A stretch of DNA of 64,000 nt from Chondrus crispus (Eukaryota; Rhodophyta; Florideophyceae; Gigartinales; Gigartinaceae), in the NCBI RefSeq assembly GCF_000350225.1, contig NW_005179090.1, forward strand, positions 166,628 to 230,627, read 5' to 3'. Made by a program: the position numbers and the translations under genes. Below the pieces are notes generated by a model that was given only the letters and a program-made list of their open reading frames with translations, was not told where the DNA came from and made no database searches. Numbering within the stretch: the first letter of the stretch is position 1; every line of letters begins with the position of its first letter. This document shows positions 29,104-40,200 of this stretch, in pieces.

Positions 29104-31857
29104 ATGCTTCCGTTCCATGACCAAATTCAGCGCGATGTTTCCCGCGCGGACAGCCTCGTCGTGCTGGGACGTGGTCTCGGCATGTGCCACGCTGTTTCTC
29201 GTCTCATAGTCTCTCTCCTAACGCCTTCCTCGCTCATTGTCGCTCTTAATGTGCCTCGTTCCGTCGCTAAAGAGGTCTTGTACCCAACCTTATCCACCCT
29301 TTCCCATCTTGTACCCGCTGCAAACCGTCCGCTTCTTCTGCCACGCTTTATGTCGTCCGATTATAATGCAAAAGACCGCACACTCATATACGAAGCCGGT
29401 GGTTTCGTCGTTGTGACATCAAACATTTTGGTTCACGACCTGTTGCACAATGCCATTCCAGCAAAGTCAGTCGCTGGCATTGTTGTATATGCCGCGGATT
29501 CGGTGCGAGAGTCTAGCAATGAGCACTTTGCCCTCAAGCTGTACCGCGCCAGAAATCGCGACGGCTTCGTCAAGGCCTTTTCGGAGAACCCAATTGCGCT
29601 CACGAGAGGGTTTCATCACGTCGAGAAGCTCATGCGAAACCTCTATGTGTCGAGGTTATGCCTGTGGCCTAGATTTCATGCGTCAGTCAAGGATTCTGTG
29701 TCGGGTCATGTTCCGGATCTTGTTGATCTCGAAGTGCCTCTGACGTTTCGGATGAATGCGTTAGTGAGTGCTCTACGCGATTGCGTGCAAGCTGTCATTG
29801 AGGATTTGAGAAGGGCTACGCGCGAAGTAGACTTTACAGACCTTTACCGCAAGGATGAGGACGGGAAAACGGTTCTTGTTTACAATTTTGATACAGCTGT
29901 AAGCCGGCAACTTGAGGGCGCTGGTGTGAGAGTTGCGGGAAGGGTGCGCAGTTTAGTGGCAGATCTAACTGCGTTGAGGCCGTTACTGAGCGATGTGTTT
30001 GAACTCACTTCTGTGGTGTTTTATCAACGCCTTGTCACGGTCCGACATGCTGCAGAGAAAGGCACTGGATGGCTTCTCAGAAAGGAAGCGCAGCGTGCCG
30101 TGTTCTTGGCAAGGTCCAGGGTGTGGATCATTCGCAAGGCTGGACAGGTTGGGCAGGTGGAAAGCAATACAGTTGGTGAGGGAAGGGCTGCAGAATTGAA
30201 CGAAGGGAATGGGTCTGGTCTTCGTACGGTGTTGACACTTGAGAGCAGTCCCAAGTGGAAGGCGTTGAAGGATGTACTTCAGGAGATTCAGGGTGATGTC
30301 GATGCTGCGGGGGAGGAAGCCGATGTGGGGAGGGTGCTCGTCACCGTCAAGGAGCCTCGCATCGCGGATGAATTGCGCGCTTTGTTGAAAGATGGCGAGC
30401 ATGCTGTTTTAAGGCGTCAGTTCGAGGGATCATTTCCAAACGTGGCGGAGCGGGTGAGAGAGAGTCAGGAATTGAGTGCAGCGAATGGTGGGATGCATCA
30501 AATGACGATGACCCAGATTGTAAATCCAGACCGCCCACGGGGAGGCCGCCTTGAACAGAAGAGACATGAGCCCAGGAGAACAGGAACAACGCGAAAGAGG
30601 AGAAGAACAAATGGTGGAGAGAAGCCTTCATCAAACATAGGGGCATCAGAGGACAGAGCTATCGAAATTCTTCAGGAGGTCTTTCGAGAGATCAAGTCAC
30701 ATAGGTCAACTCGAATTGAAGTTCTCATTTGGTGTCGGGAATGGGTAGACTTGCAGGGGAGGGGACATCGAATACTCGAGGAGTATCACCCATCATTTAT
30801 TGTTCAGTACAACACAGACTCAGCTGTCGTGAGAGAGGTGGAGATGTTCAAGGCTGCTCATCCGGGACGTCCAGTGCGCATGTATCTTCTCAGCCACGCA
30901 GACGTAGCTGAAGAAGAACGATTTAGAAGCGGCTTGCGCCGTGAGACTGCCGCATTCAAATCATTAATACGTGAGCGAGCCTCTATGACAATCCATGTGG
31001 ATCAGGAGGGTCGACAACCGGAAGAGGAGTTTACCCAAGCCATTTTGGACCAGACTGCAGAAGCGGGGCAGCTTACTGGGAGGCGCGGGCTTGGAGTCGA
31101 TCGGGACTCCCGAAAATTGGGGTCTGTGAAATCAGATAGGAAGAACGTCGCATCTGAAGGTAAGGTTTTGGTCGATACGAGGGAGCTACGGAGTGCTCTT
31201 CCAATGCTTCTGCATCAAGCGAACATGAGGATTGTTCCGTTAACTCTCGAAGTTGGAGACTTCATTCTTTCCAAGAATATTGGGATCGAACGTAAATCCG
31301 TTCCTGATTTGTTCGGATCCTTCGCATCTGGACGACTATTTAAGCAGGCGGAGGCGCTTTGTCGACACTACAAATACCCATGTTTGCTCATTGAGCTCGA
31401 CAGAACAAAATCGATATCATTGACCGCCACTAACGGGTACGTTCCGGCTACTATCTCAGCAACATCAATTGTGAGCAAAATGGTGTTATTAATTCAGCAA
31501 TTTCCTACGTTGCGTTTGCTGTGGGCTAAAGGACCGCACGATGCTGCTGAGATGTTTGCATCTTTGAAAGAAAATGAAGAAGAACCAGATGAAGAAGTGG
31601 CTGCTGGCCTTGGAGTCGATACGAAGGACGCTGTGGATGAAACATTTAACGCTGGCCCAAGGGCTTTACTTCGAAGTCTACCTGGCATCGACAGTCAGAA
31701 TATTGAAAGAGTGATGCGGAACGTTCGAAACGTATCTTCGCTAATTTCGATGTCCAAACGGGAATTGACGGACCTTCTGGGTGGTACTGGAAAGGCTACG
31801 CAGTTGTACAATTTTGTAAATGAGCAACCGAGCGAGGCGTTGGCGGCTCTACGGTGA
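29104..31857 (+). CDS. XPF: XPF/ERCC4 (Rad1) structure-specific endonuclease subunit
   Basis: A 917-aa protein that cuts 5' of lesions in nucleotide excision repair and in crosslink and recombination repair, acting with an ERCC1/Rad10 partner. The start is the ATG giving MLPFHDQIQRDV, which matches the family's N-terminus (LLPYE). The frame is open slightly further upstream without an ATG. Residues about 1-600 are the degenerate helicase-like half. The ERCC4 nuclease begins at VDTRELRSALPMLL (about 690), with the catalytic stretch GDFILSKNIGIERKS (about 717-732) containing V-G-D and E-R-K. The C-terminus has the tandem helix-hairpin-helix (LRSLPGIDSQNIERVM; LTDLLGGTGKATQLYNF). Length and motifs match XPF closely. 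Single exon. Confidence 0.95.
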   Translation: MLPFHDQIQRDVSRADSLVVLGRGLGMCHAVSRLIVSLLTPSSLIVALNVPRSVAKEVLYPTLSTLSHLVPAANRPLLLPRFMSSDYNAKDRTLIYEAGGFVVVTSNILVHDLLHNAIPAKSVAGIVVYAADSVRESSNEHFALKLYRARNRDGFVKAFSENPIALTRGFHHVEKLMRNLYVSRLCLWPRFHASVKDSVSGHVPDLVDLEVPLTFRMNALVSALRDCVQAVIEDLRRATREVDFTDLYRKDEDGKTVLVYNFDTAVSRQLEGAGVRVAGRVRSLVADLTALRPLLSDVFELTSVVFYQRLVTVRHAAEKGTGWLLRKEAQRAVFLARSRVWIIRKAGQVGQVESNTVGEGRAAELNEGNGSGLRTVLTLESSPKWKALKDVLQEIQGDVDAAGEEADVGRVLVTVKEPRIADELRALLKDGEHAVLRRQFEGSFPNVAERVRESQELSAANGGMHQMTMTQIVNPDRPRGGRLEQKRHEPRRTGTTRKRRRTNGGEKPSSNIGASEDRAIEILQEVFREIKSHRSTRIEVLIWCREWVDLQGRGHRILEEYHPSFIVQYNTDSAVVREVEMFKAAHPGRPVRMYLLSHADVAEEERFRSGLRRETAAFKSLIRERASMTIHVDQEGRQPEEEFTQAILDQTAEAGQLTGRRGLGVDRDSRKLGSVKSDRKNVASEGKVLVDTRELRSALPMLLHQANMRIVPLTLEVGDFILSKNIGIERKSVPDLFGSFASGRLFKQAEALCRHYKYPCLLIELDRTKSISLTATNGYVPATISATSIVSKMVLLIQQFPTLRLLWAKGPHDAAEMFASLKENEEEPDEEVAAGLGVDTKDAVDETFNAGPRALLRSLPGIDSQNIERVMRNVRNVSSLISMSKRELTDLLGGTGKATQLYNFVNEQPSEALAALR

Positions 31858-32296
31858 TCGAAACGAATAGCAATCAGTCCGAACGGGGGGCTTTAACTGC
31901 AGGCACTGAGATGTAAAGATACGACCGTGACCGCAGTAACTCGGACCCGATCCTAGTGTAGATGCGCTATATTCTGAGTCTGTAACTACGGGCAATGATG
32001 CAGTAGACGTGGGGAGTGAAATCAAGTAGAAGGCCATAGGTGAGGCACGGACTTTAGAAACGTTTCGCATTTACATACACAAGCTACGACGAAGTGCGCA
32101 AGGCGCCAACGCGTACGCAACTCCACGCTATTCAAAGTGAATATCGACAGCACACGCGGGACAAGGCAGCCCCGACGCACGTTCTCAACTAGCCAGAGCC
32201 TCTCAACGCACACAGTTGACAAGAACGGCAACAACGTCGCAGGCGAAAGCGTCGAAAGCAAGAACTCCTCCAAAACGCGAGCTACTCGAAGGGAGC
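31858..32296. other. 3' intergenic region between XPF and RPLP2 (convergent)
   Basis: No gene. It contains the 3' ends and terminators of two converging transcripts. Nothing repeated was noted. Confidence 0.5.
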
Positions 32297-32617
32297 TTAA
32301 TCGAAGAGATCGAAATCCATCTCCTCCTCTTCTTCTTCGGACTCCTCCTTTTCCTCCTCAGCGGCTGGGGCATCTTCGGCGGCAGCGCCTCCGGTAGCGC
32401 CGGCCGCAGCGCCGCCTGACGGAACGGATGAAAGCTTGCTCTTACCCTCCTCGATCACCTGCATGACATCCTTGCCTTCTAGCTCGCCCAAGACCCTTGA
32501 AAGAACAGTGTCGTCGATGTCGACACCGGCAGAAGAGAGGATCTTCTTGATGTCATCACCGGATGGTGAGGCGTTTCCGCCGAGCACCGCAAGCATGTAG
32601 GCACCCAAGTACTTCAT
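32297..32617 (-). CDS. RPLP2: 60S acidic ribosomal protein P2
   Basis: A 106-aa stalk protein of the cytosolic large ribosomal subunit. It binds P0 with P1 and recruits elongation factors to the GTPase centre. The start MKYLGAYMLAVLGG is the canonical P2 N-terminus, so the longer upstream frame is not used. The central part has SGDDIKKILSSAGVDID and LEGKDVMQVIEEGKSKL. A Gly/Ala hinge (GGAAAGATGGAAAEDAP) and an acidic tail ending EEMDFDLFD follow, close to the eukaryotic consensus EEDDDMGFGLFD though shortened. Single exon. It is divergent from RPL12. Confidence 0.97.
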   Translation of the reverse strand: MKYLGAYMLAVLGGNASPSGDDIKKILSSAGVDIDDTVLSRVLGELEGKDVMQVIEEGKSKLSSVPSGGAAAGATGGAAAEDAPAAEEEKEESEEEEEEMDFDLFD

Positions 32618-33037
32618 TGCGGAATGCGGTTGAGAAGAGAGAAACGGGAGGGAGACGGAAGGTTTGAGTGCGTGTTGGGCGGTGGGGCGCGGCAATGACG
32701 AAGGGTATGAAGAGCGTGCGTGTACCAAGGGCTCTAGAGGGCGATGCTATCGCGGCGACGTCAGTGTGGAAAATGGATCACACTAAATCATTTTTCTCGA
32801 AAATTTTTGGGAGTATTTGCAAGCCTGAAATCGGATCACGCCGATGGTCAGATCCACGTCCCATGGCAAAGCGTCGCCGGCGTCCATAAGGTATCATAAC
32901 CAATCGCAGCATAGCTCGCCCCGCGGTTCGCATGCGATAGTGTACACCGTCGCTTAGGTTGGCTCCGTTCCGCTTTGCACTAATCACCGTTTCCATCCCA
33001 ATAGTTCCAGGCCGCTTCTTTCTACAACCTTGCAACC
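32618..33037. promoter_or_regulatory. Shared promoter region of RPLP2 and RPL12
   Basis: Only 420 bp separate the two start codons of these divergent ribosomal genes. A CCAAT box lies at 32900-32904 (AACCAATCGCAG). A polypyrimidine-rich stretch (CTTTCTACAACC) precedes the RPL12 start and could be a TOP-like leader. Shared control would suit two stalk-base partners. Confidence 0.6.
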
Positions 33038-33806
33038 ATGCCGGCGAAATTCGACCCCACGGCTGTTACTGTCATTTATGTCAGAACAACCGGTGGAGAG
33101 GTTGGCGCCGTCGCCTCCCTTGCCCCGAAGATTGGTCCCCTTGGGTTGGTACGTTCACTTCTGTCTGCTATACAACAACGGCGGATACGGAAACGTTATC
33201 ATCTGCGCGCGAACATTTGCGAATGAATGTCGACATTGGCATTGATGAGCCACGACATGCGGTCAAATCCGCAAGAAGAATTAATGAAAGAAACGCTAAC
33301 CATCTCGTGCCGTGCGTTGTTTTATACTCATTCGGTTTGATCACATATCTTGCGCTTTATCTGGTCTTGCTTCACGCACTCCTGAATCACAGAGTCCCAA
33401 GAAGATTGGAGATCAATTGGCCAAGGCCACGAAAGAGTGGAAGGGCTTGCGCGTTATGTGCAAGCTGTCAGTGCAGAACCGACAGGCCAGCGTTGAAGTA
33501 ACCCCCTCCGCGGCTTCCATGGTGATTAGGGCGCTCAAGGAGCCACCCCGCGATCGCAAGAAGCAGAAGGACGTTCCTCATGACGGAAATGTTAGCCTTG
33601 ATGCCATCGTTGAAATTGCCAAGCAATGTCGCGCACGCTCTCTCGCCAAGCACATGAGCGGCACGGTTAAGGAGGTGCTCGGTACCGCTCAAAGCGTTGG
33701 TTGCACCGTTGACGGAGAGCCTCCCCATGATATCATTGATAAGATTAACGAAGGCACTGTTCAAATTGAGGCCTATGATGTTGAGCGGCCAGATGATGAG
33801 GAGTAG
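33038..33806 (+). CDS. RPL12: 60S ribosomal protein L12 (uL11), one intron
   Basis: A 174-aa protein that binds 28S rRNA at the GTPase-associated centre beside the P stalk. Exon 1 is 33038-33148 (37 codons, ending KIGPLGL) and exon 2 is 33393-33806. The 244-bp intron has GT (GTACGT) and AG borders in phase 0 and disrupts no domain. After splicing, GPLGL joins [13 protein letters not shown] exactly as in the family. Further hallmarks are [26 protein letters not shown] and [18 protein letters not shown]. Compared with the human protein there is a short acidic C-terminal extension (ERPDDEE). One of only three genes here with introns. Confidence 0.97.
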
Positions 33807-34139
33807 AATTGGGTGCAGTAAACTGATTTTGGTCAGTTGGGCCAGTGTGTAAGTTTCTTGTTTATTCTCTTCAATTGAGAGATGGGCCCGCAGATTCAGT
33901 GATGGAACAAGAGTGTTCTCTCCACCTAGCGTTCTGCTGTGGCAGAAACGTATGCTGCGCTAGTCTCGCATGATTGTAGATGTACTGAGGGCGACGGACG
34001 TCGTTCCTGACATAAAGTCTCGGAGGCGAAGCTGAGGCGAATGCTGAATGCTTGCCGATGGGCTGCAAGGGGCGCGCTGATTTTACATTGTTTTAGCGAG
34101 GTAAGCAAGACGGAATCCCAAATTTGATTGGTAAGTGGG
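33807..34139. other. 3' intergenic region between RPL12 and the bilin reductase gene
   Basis: 333 bp shared by two convergent 3' ends. No gene or repeat seen. Confidence 0.5.
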
Positions 34140-35030
34140 TTAGACAGGTGGGACGTATTCTCCACTTTCGATCTTCTTTTCTAGATCAAATAGAAAGCCA
34201 TGAATGTATTCCTCTGTCCATTCCTCTCCGTAAAAGCGCAGAAACATGCCTCTGGCGGGATCCTTTTCTGCGCGATACCTCAAGTACGCTATCTGGCTGT
34301 CCCGAATCTCGGCCAACTTCGCTGGATCCGTGACTGGCTCTGCCTCTGCCACCATGTCAAGATAACCATGCAAATAGTCCTTGAAAGCCTCAAAGACGTG
34401 CGTCTCCACCACTTCATCTTCCTTTGGCCTCGACCACAAGAAGATGGGTGAGAAGAACTTGGCCGCTTCAACTGGAAAGTTTCCACCCCAGGGCAAATTC
34501 TGCTTGTGCTTCTCAAACGCACCCTGTAGCGGCTGTGCATACTTTTGGCGATACTCGTCGGTATGAAACAAAGGTTGCATGTCCATAGCAATGAGGTGAC
34601 CGCCAGGCAGGGTGACCAAATCGGCGCCGAAGAACGGGAGATCGTAATTCATGCCCGGCATCATGACAAAGTTGAGGACTTGCAGTAGAGCGCCGCCTTG
34701 GACGTGGGCGGTGCGGATCTGGCGCAGCTTGTCGGTGCTATACGCGTAGGAATCGGTGCGCACGATCCCGGCGCGCTTGCCTTTGCCGACCATGGCTTCT
34801 TTTTGCTCGTAGCCCTCGGGGATGGTATAGGGCTTCAAATCCAGACGAGATTCCAGCACTTTAGTGGCGTAGTTCCAGAAGGGCGTGTAAATGTCTTTGA
34901 CTTCCTTTTTCGGTTTTGGCTGCTTTGCGGCCGCCGAAGGCTCGGCGGCTGTCATCCGAGTGGGGCATTTGGAGGTGGTGGGCAGGGCGCTGAGACGGGA
35001 AAGGGGGGCGGGGGTGGTGAAAGCGAGCAT
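34140..35030 (-). CDS. pebB: Phycoerythrobilin:ferredoxin oxidoreductase (PebB-like bilin reductase)
   Basis: A 296-aa precursor of a ferredoxin-dependent bilin reductase. PebB converts 15,16-dihydrobiliverdin to phycoerythrobilin, the chromophore of phycoerythrin, in the plastid stroma. The first 45 residues are rich in Ala, Ser, Thr and Pro and fit a transit peptide. The core matches PebB rather than PebA or PcyA: the signature [18 protein letters not shown], then [42 protein letters not shown] and [16 protein letters not shown]. The related plant HY2 enzyme shares part of this, so PebB versus HY2-type product is inferred from the red-algal context. It is divergent from the DDX47 gene, with 573 bp between starts. 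Single exon. Confidence 0.9.
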   Translation of the reverse strand: MLAFTTPAPLSRLSALPTTSKCPTRMTAAEPSAAAKQPKPKKEVKDIYTPFWNYATKVLESRLDLKPYTIPEGYEQKEAMVGKGKRAGIVRTDSYAYSTDKLRQIRTAHVQGGALLQVLNFVMMPGMNYDLPFFGADLVTLPGGHLIAMDMQPLFHTDEYRQKYAQPLQGAFEKHKQNLPWGGNFPVEAAKFFSPIFLWSRPKEDEVVETHVFEAFKDYLHGYLDMVAEAEPVTDPAKLAEIRDSQIAYLRYRAEKDPARGMFLRFYGEEWTEEYIHGFLFDLEKKIESGEYVPPV

Positions 35031-35603
35031 GGTGGGGATAGATGGGGGGACACTGGTTCTCTGACGGATGGGAGTTGTTGGAGGTGAGCTGAAAAAGGGC
35101 CAATATGCAAGAGGCGATGTAGAATACGAAAACGATGAAGAAGGCCGTTAGGGAAGGGGGAGATTGCAGTGGATCACTGACCCAAAAATATCTGAGGAAG
35201 GGAGGTGTGGTACACGATGGCAACGCGCACACGTGTGAATATCGTAAATGCACAGCCAATCACAGTACGCTGCTATGAGAGGGCACGTTCGGATCCAATA
35301 TCCAACGCAGCGCACCTGCCTGCCTATAGGAGTTTAACAAGTCGTCGCTATGTTCAGGGCAAGGCTCAAGTTCCGAGTATGATTGTCTGTGGTGTGTGAA
35401 GGCGGCGGCGTAGAGGACAGAGATTTGTTCATCCAGCATTGAACTTTTTGACTAAAGAGCAAAGCATCTTAGTTTGAGACAGCCCAATCTCCCAACAACG
35501 TTACCCCGACATCCATCATCCCTCGCGTGCACAGAGCTGAGCCATTCGCGGAAATCAGAGCCCCCATCAAGAATCAAGCTCGCGTCTTTCCTTCACAGCA
35601 ACA
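35031..35603. promoter_or_regulatory. Divergent promoter region, PebB and DDX47
   Basis: 573 bp between two divergent starts. It contains a palindromic CACACGTGTG (G-box core) at 35228-35237 and a CCAAT box at 35256-35260, 20 bp apart. These are the clearest promoter-like elements in the window. Confidence 0.55.
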
Positions 35604-37061
35604 ATGGCGCTGGACATGGTCGCGTCGAAGGCCACAGGAGCTCCTGCCACAGCATCGCCAGGCACCCCCTCGAAGCCTCCTTCTTCTCCAGATCCCCCGA
35701 AAACTTTTGCTTCGCTTGGCCTGTGCCCCGAGCTGGTGAGCACGTGCGAAGCGATGGGCTACAAAGCCCCCACGGACATCCAATCGGCCTCCATTCCGCA
35801 CGCGCTCGAAGGCCGCGACATCATCGGTCTGGCGCAAACGGGGTCGGGCAAGACGGCCGCCTTTGCGCTTCCCATTCTGCACGCCCTGCTCTCCACGGAG
35901 GGCAAGCCGCCCGCCCCGTTCGCTCTCGTCGTGTCGCCCACGCGCGAGCTGGCCTTTCAGATACACGAGCAGTTCGAGGCCCTCGGCGCCAAGATTGGAG
36001 CACGGAGCATCGCCATCGCCGGCGGCGTCGACCATATGGCGCAGGCCGTCGCCCTCGCGAAGAGGCCGCATGTCATCGTGGCCACCCCTGGGAGGTTGGT
36101 GGATCATTTAGAGAACACCAAAGGCTTTTCTTTGCGTACCGTCAAGTTCTTAGTATTGGATGAGGCCGATCGAATTTTGACTATGGACTTTGAGAAGGAG
36201 CTGGAGAAGATTGTGACCGCTTTGCCGCATGATAGGAGCTCCTATTTGTTTTCCGCGACCATGACGTCCAAGGTCAAGAAGTTACAACGTGCTTCGCTGA
36301 AAGACCCGGTCAAGGTGGAAGTGTCGGATAAGTACTCGACTGTTGATACACTTGTGCAGAACTACGTCTTCATCCCGGAGAAGTACAAGGACTGTTATTT
36401 GGTCTTTCTTCTCAGTGAGTTTGCGGGAAACTCCGCGATCATTTTCGTGGATACACAGCGACATGCGCAGAGAATCGCCGTCATGCTTCGATCACTCGGG
36501 TTTGGAGCCGTTTGCATTCACGGCGGGATGGCTCAACCCAAACGATTGGCAGCTCTAACGAAGTTTAAAGCTGGGGAGAGGACTATTTTAGTCGCAACTG
36601 ATGTTGCCAGTCGAGGTTTGGATATTCCCAGAGTTGACCTCGTCATGAACTATGATATCCCCAACAATGGTAAGGACTACGTGCATAGGGTTGGACGCAC
36701 TGCTCGTGCAGGGCGCGCCGGTCGCGCTCTTAACCTAGTTTCCCAGTACGACCTTCACAACTATAGAGATGTCGAGGAGCTCATCGGGAAGAAACTTGAC
36801 GCATATCCTCTGGAAGAATCAACGGTGCTGATGATGTTGGAGCGTGTTGGTGAGGCTCAGCGAATTGCGGTCGCAGAGCTGCGAGAGTTGGACGAGAAAC
36901 GGAGAGGTCGTAAGGGAGGAAAACGGCGGGGACAGGCTCTAGATGACGAAAATGCACTCTTGACGGAAGCTGTTGGGGCTGATACGGCATCTTATTTGGA
37001 GGAGAGGACAAGACATAGTGGATCCCGCGGACAGAAACGGCGGAGAAAAGTGAGATCATGA
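35604..37061 (+). CDS. DDX47: DEAD-box RNA helicase DDX47/Rrp3
   Basis: A 485-aa nucleolar helicase of 18S pre-rRNA processing (yeast Rrp3). After a Pro/Ser-rich 35-residue leader come the Q motif ([19 protein letters not shown]), motif I ([13 protein letters not shown]), Ia (SPTRELAFQ), Ib ([17 protein letters not shown], a DDX47 hallmark), II ([12 protein letters not shown]), III ([15 protein letters not shown]), IV ([12 protein letters not shown]), V ([15 protein letters not shown]) and VI ([15 protein letters not shown]). The C-terminus is basic ([21 protein letters not shown]). Sequence around [12 protein letters not shown] also fits DDX47 better than DDX49. Single exon. It converges on the polymerase epsilon gene with 142 bp between the stops. 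Confidence 0.95.
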   Translation: MALDMVASKATGAPATASPGTPSKPPSSPDPPKTFASLGLCPELVSTCEAMGYKAPTDIQSASIPHALEGRDIIGLAQTGSGKTAAFALPILHALLSTEGKPPAPFALVVSPTRELAFQIHEQFEALGAKIGARSIAIAGGVDHMAQAVALAKRPHVIVATPGRLVDHLENTKGFSLRTVKFLVLDEADRILTMDFEKELEKIVTALPHDRSSYLFSATMTSKVKKLQRASLKDPVKVEVSDKYSTVDTLVQNYVFIPEKYKDCYLVFLLSEFAGNSAIIFVDTQRHAQRIAVMLRSLGFGAVCIHGGMAQPKRLAALTKFKAGERTILVATDVASRGLDIPRVDLVMNYDIPNNGKDYVHRVGRTARAGRAGRALNLVSQYDLHNYRDVEELIGKKLDAYPLEESTVLMMLERVGEAQRIAVAELRELDEKRRGRKGGKRRGQALDDENALLTEAVGADTASYLEERTRHSGSRGQKRRRKVRS

Positions 37062-37203
37062 GGCTTCTATTTGAATTCAATCTGCTTTAAAGAAAGTCTG
37101 ATTAACTACAGACTCTTTACAAAATAAATTATTCAGTTCCTACAACTACAGGATCGAGAGGCATAGCTCGGATGGTTGCTGCCACGAAGGAAACAAACGG
37201 AAG

Positions 37204-40200
37204 CTACTGCATCGAGGTACTCTCATACATCCAAGAAACTGTCTCTGACAGGAACTGGAAGCCATGGAAGCGTGCGACACTCTCAAGAGCGTGCAACTGC
37301 TTCCGGAAATCTCTGTGGCTCACGGATAGTTGGAACGGCGATCCACTGCAGTTGCAGTGCGTACCCATGTTATCTCGTTTGACCATGCGACAACGCATGC
37401 ACTTGAGGTCTTGCACTTGGTATGCTGTGTACATCTTCTGTGCACTCCGCATCAAGTCAAGCTCAATTTGCCGCATGTCGTAGCGATTGCCACAGTACTC
37501 GCATGCCCAAAGCGACTTCGAGTCATGCCGTGTTTCCTCCCCTTCTTGTGATTGGCTTGGGTCTGTCCAAAGTCTTGCGTCACGAGCAACGTCCAGATCC
37601 ACAACAGCATTGCAGTACGTGCAAATGACATCTCGAAGAGGCACAGGAAGGGCAGGATCTTTGAATTGAGCTTCCTTAGCAAATTCGCGAACACCCAGCA
37701 AGCGTAATAAACTTCGGCGCATGCCGGCGACCTCTTCAGAAGCCGCCGGATCCAGACCGAGGACGTAGCATAATGAACGCACGAACTCCAAGGCGGGGTT
37801 CCGATGTCGGTCGGTCGCGTTGAGAATTGAGGGGACAGACGGGAAAACGAGTGTGGGCGTCTTTTCTCTGATTTCATGAATCTTCTCCAGCAGTTGTCCG
37901 GTGAGGTTTCGCGTGAAGTCTTGCACTTCGTCCGCGAAGCCATCTCCCCTTGGACGGAAGTGCTTCTTCTGAAGATCTGTCGCGCGAATTTGCTGCTCTG
38001 ACAAACCATCTGAAGCAGGTGTGTCACTCACCATTTCTATTGAACCCGCTTCGTTCTCAATCGCTCGGAGCCGGACTACCATAGGGCGTCGGATAAATTC
38101 TTCAACCACCTGTGTCCACAAAACGGCAACTGGAATAGGTAGGTATCTTGCCATGTCCCACATCATCCGAGCATAGGGAATTTCACGACTGGCACAAGTT
38201 CTGCGAGTGACGGCATTTTTTGAAACTGTTTGTCCGAATTCTCCACTCAAAATCGAAGCCTCCTCTGGAGCTGGTAATGCACCATAATTGAATCGATCAA
38301 CAAACAAAAGTCCAGAGTAAACCCCAATGAGTGGTTCAAAGTGCACATGTCGAAACAAAGGCTTACTCTTGACAGTCTTTTCCAGGAAACCTGCGTATCG
38401 CAACCCATCCACCGTTTGCGTTTTTGGGGTAGCCAGAATGAGTCTTGACATAGAGGCGAATACAACGGTTGCTCCTAAGTCTTTCAGCTCTCCCACAAGT
38501 TGTCGAAAAACTTTCGTGATCAGCCATCCCAGGAATCGAGCGAGGGCAGGATCGTAGAGCATCGACGATTCTGATCTTGTCCAACGCAGTAGGTGGTCCA
38601 GTAGACCCCTAGAAATGTTTGCAACATGTGGATTAGTCTCACTCGAAGCTGCTTTGTCCCATGAAGCCACAAGATCCTTTATAATGCGGAAAGCTGGTGC
38701 CGAGGCAGCCATTTCATCAAGAAGGGCTGCCTTCCTGCCTCCAATAGTACCTTCTTTTCCAGACTCACCGCCAAAGTTCTTGGAGTTCTTTGCAACTTTA
38801 GCGACACCGTTGGCAGCCGCATCAAAGGCCAGATCAGTTCCTTCCAACTGATTCACGTGGGAGGATGACAAAATGGTGGCAATTGTGAGATTTGAAAGTT
38901 CCGTATCGATGCATATCGTCCGATATGACCCTGGTGAAGAGACCTCCGGCACAGACGGTATTTCGTGTTGAAGGTTGCTATCATCTTCTTCGAAGCCACC
39001 CAGATCGGGCTGCGGCGAATTTGAAGCCCAGAGAACGTGATCACGGTTCAATAGCTCTCTGCCAACAAGAACATCCAACGCCTGAGAGTATACATCAGTG
39101 GATGACATGTTTCCAAGAGGGATTCCAGCAAACCGAGAGAAGTGGATGTGACTCGGGAGCCAGTTGCTGATCTCAGTGAAACGACTAAAGGCTAGGGAGA
39201 TAGCACTGGACTCCCATCCAACTGGCATGTAGTCCCCATCATCTGCATTGCTAGCGATAGTGACGACCGGATATGACTTGGCAAGAGGAACACAGACCTC
39301 TAAACTCCCAAGGGACAATCGAGATGAACCACCTCTGTTTGTCCCGGCACCGAACATTTCTTCTGAGGCAGTAGACACATCCAAGTCAGGCCACTGCGAA
39401 AGAAGTAGGGTTCGTAGACCAGTTTTGCGAGACCGCGTCGCCATCGAAGATCCGTTGCGAATCCTCGACAGAGCTTGCTGAATTTCCGACCAGGCTTCCT
39501 TCCTTGTTCGCACCCCCCTGGTTGTAAACGTACAATCAGACGGCAGCGTCGACTGTATGGCATCTTTATCTGGTGTGGGGTGGTCATTCCCGTCGCTGCT
39601 CTGATCCCTCTTTTCTTCTGAGACGCGCTTCCAGATTCGTTTGAGGTTTACAGAGAAGTTTGCGCTTGGCCTGACAGCAACCACATGCACTAGCTTCGCG
39701 GCAGGAGCAATGACAGCATAAAGGGCTCTCGAGCTTCCATCCAGCGCATGTGAGCCGTATACGAAAGCCTGGTTTAAGACAGTCTTTGCGTCTTCTTTCA
39801 AAGAGTCTTTCAAATAGGGAGCTGTATCAGGACCCTTTGACACGATATCGTTCAGGGTCAAACCCTTTCTCAGCAGGTCCTTTGACTGCATCCTCGAGAC
39901 AACTGAGCGTTTCGGCACACAGAAGGTTCCGAGAGCAAGGACAGTCTCGTAATCGAGAGGTGCTTGAGCACCAAAAACCCCATCTAACACACCAGCATCG
40001 GTAAGGGTAGAAGTCAAATCCTTATCGGTTTTCTGGAAGCGGTCTTCCTGGAGCTCTAGCCGGAACAGATAGTGTGCTTCGCGCGACCGTGGAAGTGCAA
40101 GACCGGGAACCAGCTCAGCTGAGACCCCCGGAATGTCTGGAGGTGTCTCAACTCTGGAGTTATAGTACAGAACTCGTTTCACATGTAGAGGGATGCTGTG

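Noticed and set aside
33149-33392. Possible box C/D snoRNA in the RPL12 intron
   Set aside because: A TTGATGA and a CTGA are present but are about 140 bases apart and the C box starts with the wrong base; no terminal stem is seen.
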